A program made the translations under genes and the position numbers. This document shows positions 54,150-64,000 of a DNA stretch of 64,000 bases, piece by piece. The stretch is from Adineta steineri (Eukaryota; Rotifera; Eurotatoria; Adinetida; Adinetidae). The DNA lies in NCBI GenBank assembly GCA_905250115.1, contig CAJNOI010000176.1, positions 62,001-126,000 of the forward strand, in the 5' to 3' direction. Position 1 is the stretch's first letter, and each line of letters begins with the position of its first letter. The notes beneath the pieces are model-generated. The model was not told where the DNA came from, made no database searches, and saw only the letters and a program-made list of their open reading frames with translations.

Positions 54150-55266
54150 TTAAGCTAAACGAAATAACTTTAATAATTCCTTTCGAAATGTGGCGCCACA
54201 TAAAGTGCATATGTAAAAGTTAATATTACTACTAAGAAATAAACAAAGCACAAATACATTGAATATTGTATTTTCAATTGATGCACGTAGAATTGATCGT
54301 GTTTGATTAATAGTTGCAATGGAATAAATTTTATAAATACTGATAGGAGATGACGAAACGATGAAAGCAACAACCTATACAAGTAGAATCATTTTTGTAT
54401 CGTTTCTATTTCTTTTCATGTTTACTACATACCTGCATCAGCAGGATCATAATCAGTTGCATTTCACGCTTTTGAGCTGTTCGATTAATTTCCATTGTAG
54501 CTGGTTGGTTGTTTGGACCAATAGTTACATTTATTGGTTGTTGTGTTACAGAAGGATGACTTATGTTTCTGACTGCAATCATTGGAATTCTTCTATTCGC
54601 GGTTTGTAATACATTAACACGACGCTTTCTTTGACGAACATTTTGCAATGTGAACACACCAAAAATAATCATCACTACGGCTGGTATGAACATTTCAAAT
54701 ATAAATTGCATCAGACTATCAGCAATTTGGCATTGAACATTTGATTTTATTTGATAACATGATTGTGGTGCACCATATAAATTTTGATTAATATCAATAC
54801 AATGGAATTGTTCACCGAATACAATAATTCCGAATAATAGGACAAAAATCATAGATAATTTAGCACGTTTCATTGTAATCAGATGACGTTTATAAACACT
54901 TACTGATGATGAAAGATATCGCTCAATACATGCCAAACAAGTAAACCAAGCAGCTGTATATCCTGAATAATATATTGTAAAAAATTTCAGCTTGCAAAGA
55001 ATAGATGAAGATTGTGATAAATCCATGCCAAATCCACCCAGTAAACGAGGAAGAACTCCACTAAGAATTATAAATGAGTCGGCGATTGTTGATGCCAAAA
55101 AATAGTTTACACAAATATTATTACGGAATGTTTTCCGTGTAAATACTAAGAGATTCAAAATATTTCCGATTGTACCAAAAAATAAAAGAAACATAGAAAA
55201 GTATCGATTAATACATTGGTTTATGAAGGCGAAGTTTATTGATGAAGATGAAAGTCCATTACCCAT
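54150..55266 (-). CDS. Rhodopsin-like GPCR, tandem copy A
   Basis: Two exons: 54433-55266 (TM1-TM6, 278 codons) and 54150-54374 (TM6 end-TM7, 75 codons with stop), joined across a 58-bp phase-0 intron (GTATGT...TATAG); 352 aa. TM1 has FGTIGNILNLLVF, TM3 ends ACIERYLSSS (E-R-Y), the ECL2 Cys is in APQSCYQIKSN, and TM7 reads SSNINFYICTLCGATFRKEL. An Arg/Lys-rich ICL3 (RQRKRRVNV) precedes a Pro/Thr/Asn-rich insert of about 40 residues. This is the FMRFamide-receptor-like type; ligand unknown. Open throughout, so probably functional. Confidence 0.85.
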
Positions 55267-58184
55267 TTTGTGTCTATAAAGAGAGAAACAATCAAGAATT
55301 CCATGATACTAGGAACGCAGATCTCTCTGAACTTTATCAGAACTTTTCCTTATAAAATTGAAGATAGATGAGACTGATGTTGACACCTGAATTCAATTTT
55401 CTTGTTGTTAATATTTTGTAAGAAAATGACTATAACATACTCTCATGGTTGTGTCACAAACATCTGCTCAATAATTTCTATACTATGACATTTTTACTAT
55501 CTGATCTATCAATAAATATCATTTTTCTAAAGAATACAACTGAAAATTTCAACTACGTCTAAGTTCAGATAGTGTATGACATAAGATAATAAACATTAGA
55601 GTATAGAAAAATAAATTGTAATAAAAGAAAACTAATAGTTATTAGAGATTGATTATAAATGTATTATCTTTTATTCTGAAAAGGATATAGTAGTCACGGA
55701 AGCTTTGGTTTGTCTATTGCGCTTCAACTAAAATGTACTTTTATGTCTTTTACACAAAGTCACTGTTGTTAAATAATGTTTATTATTAGGTTAAAAATAC
55801 TTCCCCAGTAGTTTATTACAAGATGACTTTGATGTTTAATTTACCAAGGACAGACACATGAGATTACAAAAAAGACAAATCTATTTTTAGTAGGAATTGT
55901 CAGACAAAAAATTGTTTTCTTCATTTTAATATTTTTTTTTATTATAAGAAAAACTCTGATCCTAAGTTCCTAACAGTTTATATGAGTAAAAATAGAGTAA
56001 CAAAAGAATAAGGTAACGAAAGTAACGATGAAAAAAAACATATCAGTATAAAAGAAAAAAAGCATATTTAAACAGGGGAAGAAAAAGATAATTAACTTGA
56101 GAAAAAAGAAGATTCTGGAAAATCCTTGAGGAGCTGACTTTCATTTCTTCATTTTAATATTGATTAAAGAACTATAGATTTGAAGGAAAAATGAAAAATA
56201 AACTAGCATAAAGTCATCCTACCTTACACGTAATAATTCTACAGTGAAATATAAATATATAAATAAAAAAAAATATTTTCAGCAATATTATTCACTCATG
56301 AGTCCTAATAATACTAACATCTTAAAAATAAGGATGTTGGTTTGAGTATGGCTGGTTCTTCTTTTATTCTCACTCACACCCTACTAAGTATATCTTTAAT
56401 TCCTAGATGAATGATACCATTTCTTATAAAATTTGTTCCATTATGATAAAATTTCATGATTCCTTATGCAAATGTCATCTGAATTGATAGATATTTGCAA
56501 AAAAAAAAAATTTCGAATCCTTTTTTCCAATGAAATATGATACATATGATTAAAAGCATGAAGTAATCTATGTAAAATTAAGAAAACATAGCAGAAAGTT
56601 TGATGAATATTCATAAATATCCAATAAGCAAAACAATAAATAATGAATTATTTATATTTAAACACAAATTTATTTTTTCTATTTAAAGATTAATTTTATA
56701 TTAACAGATTCTCTAGTGAAACATTTTGTAAGTAAAATCTTTTCAAGCTCTTGATAAGATAATTTGTTTCTTTTTACAAAATTATATCTTAATAAGATCA
56801 GATGCATCTGTACCAAAGATCTCGATTGAAATAATAGCAACATCACTAATTTATTTACAAAATTAAATACTCTAAAATTGTTCCTAGTTTATGCATAAAA
56901 TGATATTTGTAGTTGATTCTTGGATGGTAGGTAATGAAAAAATTTTGAAACAGTTTTGCTGCTTATAATCCAATGAAGTTGAAGATTCAATAATAAAGAT
57001 AATGTTCAAATCGTTTGCGTAAAGTTTAAACAAACTTTATTTGATCAATTAATCATGTTTTTATCTAAAACTTTACACTGGTTCTTGAAAATTTTCTTCA
57101 ATAATATTCGAATGGTGACTATTTTTAAGAGATTAGAACAAATCGCTTAATTTCTAAATGAAATTATTAAATATTCTTGAACATTAGTACTCAAGATCAA
57201 ATTATCTTTACCAAAGATCAGAAAGAGACCTAATATATCTGGTACCAAGCTTGTAAAATCTGTACCTAAGATATAACTCATGATCTTGGTACAAGATCAT
57301 CATCTTATCTTGCAGCTAAATTTCTAAGATCTGTTAACATATCTGTAAGTAAGATCTTGGCCAAAAGCTTACTTACAAGATGTTCCACTAGGATTGTATA
57401 TTATTACAGATATCCACATACCATACTATTATCATAAGTAGGAAAAGCTTCGAGATATATGCGAAACATTTCTTTTTTTCAATCAACAAATACCGTTATT
57501 ATACTGTGTCTAAGTAAAATGATTATATCTCGGTATTGCAGCACATGTTCCTACACCATCTTCACCACGTGTATGAACATTTATAAAATCATCTTCAGAA
57601 AAGTCATAACTAAACGCCTATTTTTCTCCGCCAATATCAAAATAACGCTTTATCCGAATGTATTAACTATCATTAAAAGAAAAAATATCGAATAGAAAAA
57701 TGTAGAGAATAAAAATTTAGAAAGTCAAGAATGTCAAAAACTTCGAATATGGATTTATAGGGTGTGAGTGTGTTCCCTTTCTTTTTGTGTACATTCACAC
57801 CTAAACCCACCCCTGGGCTTTAACTGTGATGCAAGTAGAGAGTGCAACCATCAATAATGTTGTTATATTTATCTAACACATCTTTACATATACAAGTAAT
57901 AATTATAATCTTTTTCAAGGTTGTAGGATTACTCTGAGATTACTTATGGCTTATTTTATTACAATAAAAAAATTATTTTTAGATACAATATTTTGTTTAA
58001 TTCCAACCCAGACATGTGGAAATAAAACTAATTAAAAGAAACATATAGAACGGCGAATTATAGATGCTACACAAGTAATAAACATAAATAATTTAGTCAT
58101 AATTCATGTAAGACAGGAGCAGAAAATAACTACAGAAGATTTGATTAGTCATCTTTTATTTCATTTGTTTAATAAGTTCATCAC
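55267..58184. other. Inter-unit region A-B
   Basis: Shared receptor flank to about 56,500, then unique AT-rich DNA with recurrent AAGATC/GGTAC words (56,740-57,400), a hairpin at 57759-57813 and the 3' flank of unit B. Confidence 0.5.
57759..57813. repeat. Telomere-like hairpin element (copy 15)
   Basis: AGGGTGTGAGTGTGTTCCCT, then ACATTCACACCTAAACCCAC. It matches the copy at 60859-60911 (shared TGTGTTC-CTTTC... TTTGTGT centre) and ends 5 nt before unit B begins. Confidence 0.6.
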
Positions 58185-59301
58185 TTAAGCTAAGCGAAAT
58201 AGTTTTAATAATTCCTTCCGAAATGTGGCACCACATAAAGTATAAATATAAAAGTTAATATTATTATTAAGAAAAGAACATAGCACACAAACATTGAATA
58301 TTGTATTTTCAATCGATGCACGTAGAATTGGTCTTGCTTGATTAATAGTTGCAATGGAATAGATTTTATAGACGCTGATAGGACATGAAGAAACGACAAA
58401 AAATGCAACCTATAAAAGTATAGTTATTTTTGTTCCATTATTATTTCTTTTTATGCTTCACACATACCTGCATCAGCAGCATCATGATCAATTGCATTTC
58501 ACGCTTTTGTGCTGTTCGATTAACTTCCATTCTAGCCGGTTGGTTGTTTGGACCGACAGTCCTATTTATTGACTGTTGTGTTACAGAATGATGACTTATG
58601 TTTGTTACTGCAAACAATGGAACTAATCTCTTTGTCGTATTTGCTACATTAACACGACGTTTTCTTTGACGAACATTTTGCAATGTTAACACACCAAATA
58701 TAGTCATAACTATTGCAGGTATGAACATTTCAAATATAAATTGCATCAGACTATCAGCAATTTGGCATTGAACATTTCTTTTTAATTGATAACATGATTG
58801 CGGTGCACCATATAAATTTTGATTAATATCAATACAATGGAATTGTTCGCCAAATATAATAATTCCAAATAATATAACAAAAATCATAGATAATTTAGCA
58901 CGTTTTATTGTAATCAGATGACGCTTATAAACACTTTCTGATGAAGAAAGATAGCGCTCAATACAAGCCAAACAAGTAAACCAAGCAGCTGTATATCCTG
59001 AATGATATATTGTAAAAAATTTCAACTTGCAAAGGATGGATGAGGATTGTGATAAATCCATGCCAAATCCACCCAGTAAACGAGGAAGAACTCCACTAAG
59101 AATTATAAATGAGTCGGCGATTGTTGATGCCAAAAAATAGTTTACACAAATATTATTACGAAATGTTTTTCGTGTAAATACTAAGAGATTCAAAAAATTT
59201 CCGATTGTACCAAAAATTAAAATAAACATAGAAAAATATCGATTAATGCATTGATTTATAAAGGCAAAATTTATTGATGAAGATGAAAGTCCGTTACCCA
59301 T
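58185..59301 (-). CDS. Rhodopsin-like GPCR, tandem copy B
   Basis: Exons 58468-59301 and 58185-58409, separated by a 58-bp intron at the same codon as copies A and C; 352 aa. The frame is open 40 codons further upstream, but the extension is closed by stops in copies A and C, so the shared MGNGLSSSS start (59301) is chosen. TM3 ends ACIERYLSSSES; TM7 reads NNNINFYIYTLCGATFRKEL. It is about 90% identical to copy C by eye in exon 1; the insert after ICL3 (ANTTKRLVPLFAVTNIS) is shared with C but not with A. Confidence 0.85.
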
Positions 59302-61657
59302 GATGTGTCTATAAAGAAAGAAATAACCAAGAATTCTATTATAGTAGGAACGCAGATCTCTTTGAACTTTATCACAACTTTTCTTAAGAAAATTAAAGAT
59401 CGACGAGACTAATATTGACATCTGAATTCAATTTTCTTGTCACTATTAATATTTTGTAAGAAAATGACACTTAACAGATGTACACTATACTTTTTCATTT
59501 GTCACAAACATCTATACAATAATTTCTGTAATATAACATTTTTACTACCTGATCTATCAATAAATATCATTTTTCTAAAGAATACAACCGAAAATTCCAA
59601 ATACGTTATGATATTATATGAAATAGAATAGTAAACATCGGAGTAAAGAAAAAACGAATAAAATATGACACAGTAAAAGAAAACTAATAGTTATTAGAGA
59701 CTGATTATAAATGTATTATCTTTTCTTGTGGAAAGGATAGAATAGTCAAGGAAGCGTTCGTTTGTCTATTGCGCTTCAACTAAAATGCACTTTTATGTCT
59801 TTTAAATAAAGTCACTCTTGTTAAATAATGCGTATTATTAGATCAAAAATATGTGAATATTAGTTCAATATATGATGACTTTTATGTTTATAATTTATCA
59901 ACGACAGAATTATGACATTACAAAAAAAGACAAATCTATTTTTAGAAGGAATTGTCAGACAAAAAAAGTATTTCTTCATTTTAATATTTTTTTTATTATA
60001 AGAAAAACTCTGATCCTAAGTTCCTAACAGTTTATATGAGTAAAAATAGAATAACAAAAGAATAAAGTAACGAAAGTAAAAGAAGAAAAAAAAGCATGTT
60101 CAAAAGGAGAAGAAAAAAAGATAATTAACTTGTGAAAAGAAAAGATTCTGGAAAAGCCTCGAGGAGCTGACTTTCATTTCTTCATTTTAATATTGATTAA
60201 ACAGTAGTGCATTAGAACAAAATGTTATGAAGAAAAAAGCTTCTTAATCTTAATTTTGTAATACTTGATGTAGGTTGAAATAAAGAATAGATTAGATTCA
60301 AAAAACTAAAATTATACATTCATATGAAAAAGTGTAACTCGTGATGCATAGATAATTATGCTGAAACTATATTTGACATATTTTTACGACAAAAAAGTAC
60401 ATCAATTATAGATTTGAAGAAAAAAATGAAAAATAAATTAAGATAAAGTCATCCTGCCTTGGACGTAATAATTCTACAGTGAAATATAATTATATAAATA
60501 AAACAAAACATTTTCTGCGATATTATCCACACATGACTGCTAACAATACTAACATCTTCAGAAATTAAGAATCTCAGCGAGAGTATGGCTGGCTTTTCTT
60601 TTATTCTCACTCATACCCTACTAAGTATATCTTTAATCTCTATATAAATGATATTGTTTCTTAGAAAATCTGCTTCATTATGATAAAATTTCATAGTTCC
60701 TTATGCAAATGTCATCGGAACTGATAGATATTTGCAAAAAAAAAATGTTCAAATCTTTTTTTCCAATGAAATATGGTACATACGATTGCAAGTATAAAGA
60801 AAGAATGTACTGACTATTGTCGAAAGGAAAAATGTCGAAAATTTAGAACATGGTTTAAGAGGGTGTGGATGTGTTCTCTTTCATTTGTGTCTACACCCAC
60901 ACCCACACCCTTTTCAATCATTCTTTCGGTCATTATCAACCAAAAAAGTACAAATATCATGAAGTTACAACAGTACAAAAATCATAATGTTACAACTACA
61001 GTTATATATATACAGGAAACGTAAACTTTAACAACATAAACATCTACATGAATATTAATAATAAACAATGCTGACCATCACCAATAATAAATTAATCGAT
61101 CTTAAATCATAATTTATTCCATGTACCTATACACTTACGAACAACTCATGTACGAATATCTACTGTGTAATAATAATAATTTTTGCACTGTTGTAACTTT
61201 ATTATATGTGTATATTCTTGGTTGTGTTTTTGGTTGAAAATGATCGAAAATTTCCATTATTGTTAAAAATATAAGATTTTCACTACATATTCTACATTTA
61301 TTTAAACTATTACATTAAAATCTCGTGTCTCCATTAATTTCATACATTATTATCCTCTTGAAGATAGAAACAACAGTTAAATCGTGTCTCATATTTTAAT
61401 TCCACCAGCGAGTACGCTAACCACTTTTTTCAAGATTGTAAGATTATTGTGAGATTACGTATGGCTTATATAATGTCATTTTATTACAATAAAAAAACTA
61501 TTTTTAGATACAATATTTATTTAATTCCAATGCAGATATGTTAAAATAAAATTTATTACAAAGAAACTACATAGAACAAAGAGTTACGAATGTTGTATAA
61601 ATAATAATTGCAGGTAATTTATGAATAGAAACTAATTAGACAACACTTGATTATTCA
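59302..61657. other. Inter-unit region B-C
   Basis: Shared 5' flank of unit B to about 60,770, a hairpin at 60859-60911, about 500 bp of unique DNA, then the 3' flank of unit C. Confidence 0.5.
60859..60911. repeat. Telomere-like hairpin element (copy 16)
   Basis: GAGGGTGTGGATGTGTTCTC and CTACACCCACACCCACACCC form good arms; sister of copy 15. Confidence 0.65.
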
Positions 61658-62778
61658 TCACTTAGCTAAATGAAATAACTTTAATAATTCCTTTCGAAAT
61701 GTGGCGCCACATAAAGTATAAATGTAAAAGTTAATATTATTATTAAGAAATAAGCAAAGCACAAATACATTGAATATTGTATTTTCAATTGATGCACGTA
61801 GTACTGATCTTGTCTGATCAATAGTTGCAATGGAATAGATTTTATAGATACTTATTGGAAATGTAGAAACGATGAACACAACAACCTATACAAATACAGT
61901 CACTATTTATACCGTTCCTATTTCTTTTTATGCTTCACACATACCTGCATCAGCAGCATCATAATCAGTTGCATTTCACGCTTTTGTGCTGTTCGAGTAA
62001 TTCCCATTGTAGCTGGTTGGTTGTTTGGACCTATAGTTATGTTTATTGACTGCTGTATTACAGAAGGATGACTTATATTTGTTACTGCAAACAATGGAAC
62101 TAATCTCTTTGTCGTATTTGCTACATTAACACGACGCTTTCTTTGACGAACATTTCTCAATGTTAACACACCAAAAGTAATCATCACTACGGCTGCTATG
62201 AACATTTCAAATATAAATTGCATCAGACTATCAGCAATTTGGCATTGAACATTTCTTTTTAATTGATAACATGATTGTGGTGCACCATATAAATTTTGAT
62301 TAATATCAATACAATGGAATTGTTCGCCAAATACAATAATTCCAACCAATATAACAAAAACCATAGATAATTTAGCACGTTTCATTGTAATCAGATGACG
62401 CTTATAAACACTTTCTGATGATGAAAGATATCTTTCAATACAAGCCAAACAAGTAAACCAAGCAGCTGTATATCCTGAATGATATATTGTAAAAAATTTC
62501 AACTTGCAAAGGATGGATGACGATTGTGATAGATCCATGCCATATCCGCCCAGTAAACGAGGAAGAACTCCACTAAGAATTATAAATGAGTCGGCGATTG
62601 TTGATGCCAAAAAATAGTTCACACAAATATTATTACGAAATGTTTTTCGTGTAAATACTAAGAGATTTAAAACATTTCCGATTGTACCAAAAAATAAAAG
62701 AAAAATGGAAACATATCGATTAATACATTGATTTATAAAGGCGAAATTTATTGACGTAGATGAAAGTCCATTACCCAT
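61658..62778 (-). CDS. Rhodopsin-like GPCR, tandem copy C
   Basis: Exons 61945-62778 and 61658-61885, separated by a 59-bp intron at the conserved codon; 353 aa. The start MGNGLSST at 62778 aligns with copies A and B. TM3 ends ACIERYLSSSES; TM7 reads NNNINFYIYTLCGATFRKEL; the C-terminus is one residue longer (HLAK). A Gly-rich TM4 change (VILVGIIVF) is copy-specific. All splice signals are intact, so it is probably active. Ligand unknown. Confidence 0.85.
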
Positions 62779-64000
62779 GTTGTATCTATAACGAGACAAA
62801 TAATTAAGAGTTGTATTATACTAGAAAACACAGATCTCTTTAGTTTTTATTAAAAAAATTTCCAATAAGCTAGTAGATAGACGAGACTGATGTTGACATT
62901 TGAACTAATTTGTTTTTGTTACTATTAATATTTTGTAAGAAAGTGACTATAACATACTCTCTTGTTTGTGTCACAAGCATCTATTCAATAATTTCTGAAA
63001 TATAACATTTTACTACCTAATCTATCAGTAAATATCATCTTTCTAAAGAATAAACTTAAAAACTCCAACTACGTATAAGGTCTCATAGTATATGAAATAA
63101 GATAGTTAACTTCAGAGTATAGAAAAATATAATATAATAAAAGAAAACTAATTGTTATTAGAGATTCATTATAAATGAATTACCTTTTATTGTGGAAAGG
63201 ATATATAAATCAAAAGAAGAAGATTTGTTGTTCCTTTGGCGCATCAACTAAAATATAATTTTATGTCTTTTACACAAAGTTACTCTTGTTAAATAATGTT
63301 TATTATTAGGCTAAAAATACTTGCTCATTAGTTTATTACAAGATGACGTTGATGTTTAATTTATCAATGGGAAAATGATGAGATTACAAAAAAGACAAAT
63401 CTATTTTTAGAAGGAATTATCAGACAAAAAATTTATTTCTTCATTTTAACATTGATTAAACACTAGTGCGTTAGAGCAAAATTTCATGAAAAAAAAGCTT
63501 CTTAATCTTAATTTTGTAATACTTGATGTAGGTTGAAATAAAGAATAGATTAGATTTAAAAAGCTAAAATTATACATTCATATGAATAAATGTAACTTGT
63601 GATATACAGATAATTGTGCTGGAACTGTTTTTGACATATTTTTTATAAAAAAAAAGCATATTAATTATAGATTTGAAAAAAAAATGAAAAATAAATTAAG
63701 ATAAAGTCATTCTGCTTTGAACATAATAAGTCTACAGTGAAATACAAAAATATATAAATAAAAAAAACATTTTCTGCGCTATTATCCACACATGGCTGCT
63801 AACAATACTAACATCTTCAGAAATTAAGAATCTCGGCGGGAGTATGACTGGCTCTTCTTCTATTCTCATTCACAGCCAACTAAGTATATCTTTAGTTTAT
63901 ACAGGAATGATATTATTTTCTTGCAAAATCTGTTTGATTATGATAAAAACTCATCGTGTCTTATGCAAATGATATACGAACTGACAGATATTTGAAAACA
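62779..64000. other. 5' flank of receptor copy C
   Basis: Matches the flanks of copies A and B block by block, including the AAAAGCTTCTTAATCTTAAT segment shared with B at about 60,238. No further gene is seen before the window ends. Confidence 0.5.

Larger units (their letters stand above)
53870..64000 (-). repeat. Three tandem receptor-gene units of 3.5-4 kb
   Basis: Units start near 53,870, 57,818 and 61,430. Each holds a minus-strand two-exon GPCR, then shared 5' flank blocks (TTTATGTCTTTTACACAAAG, CTGATCCTAAGTTCCTAACA in units A and B, and a decayed hairpin TATGGCTGG...CTCACTCACACCCTA at about 56,341, 60,585 and 63,840). Unit A carries an extra ~1.2 kb (56,600-57,750). Hairpins at 57759-57813 and 60859-60911 lie at or near the joins. 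Confidence 0.8.

Noticed and set aside
59302..59421. 40-residue N-terminal extension of GPCR copy B
   Set aside because: The matching positions in copies A and C contain stops, and all three share the MGNGLSS start.

Overview
The window looks like nuclear DNA of a bdelloid rotifer (Adineta/Rotaria type). This is inferred from several things: strongly AT-rich DNA; compact genes with few, mostly short introns (51, 58, 70, 102 bp); metazoan families (RING-CH ligase, RTP-type zinc finger, phosphorylase-kinase gamma, rhodopsin-like GPCRs, PAN/NHL protein) beside families more usual in plants, fungi or bacteria (SABATH-like methyltransferase, ATP-grasp ligase); and many short tracts of TGTGGG/CCCACA, the hexamer I recall as the bdelloid telomere repeat. 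Species cannot be fixed from the window.

Layout. 0.5-8.5 kb: a lipid-anchored ADP-ribosyltransferase-like protein with degenerate catalytic positions, a RING-CH membrane E3, a secreted GDSL esterase, a conserved hypothetical protein and an RTP-type 3CxxC zinc-finger protein. 9.5-10.6 kb: two short ubiquitin-like genes lacking the C-terminal Gly-Gly; a third copy lies at 39.3 kb. 11.5-17.5 kb: an ATP-grasp gene apparently split by a non-LTR retrotransposon, with a 100-N gap at the 5' junction. 17.8-23.6 kb: a 5.8-kb foldback-type DNA element with a 9-bp target duplication, inverted subterminal arrays of ~34-bp repeats and heat-shock-element-like clusters. It carries two nested elements, a hAT remnant (8-bp TSD) and a TA-flanked element with 369-bp inverted repeats. 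24-25 kb: an ORF remnant beside a long telomere-like hairpin. 25-42 kb: a two-domain glycosyltransferase, a PAN/NHL-repeat gene with an in-frame stop, a doubly lipidatable Smr protein, a SABATH-like methyltransferase, PHKG and other genes. 42-52 kb: an unidentified Cys-rich protein, two GPCRs, a DHCR24-like flavoprotein and tRNA-Thr(AGT). 54-64 kb: three duplicated two-exon GPCR genes with shared flanks.

The signal least explained by ordinary annotation is a dispersed family of short hairpins (about 20 copies) whose arms are telomere-like (GGGTGTG...CACACCC, often ending CCCTCAAGAT). They lie near the edges of several local duplications, including the ubiquitin-like and GPCR units. Whether they are MITEs, telomere-derived insertions or recombination/replication sites is open.
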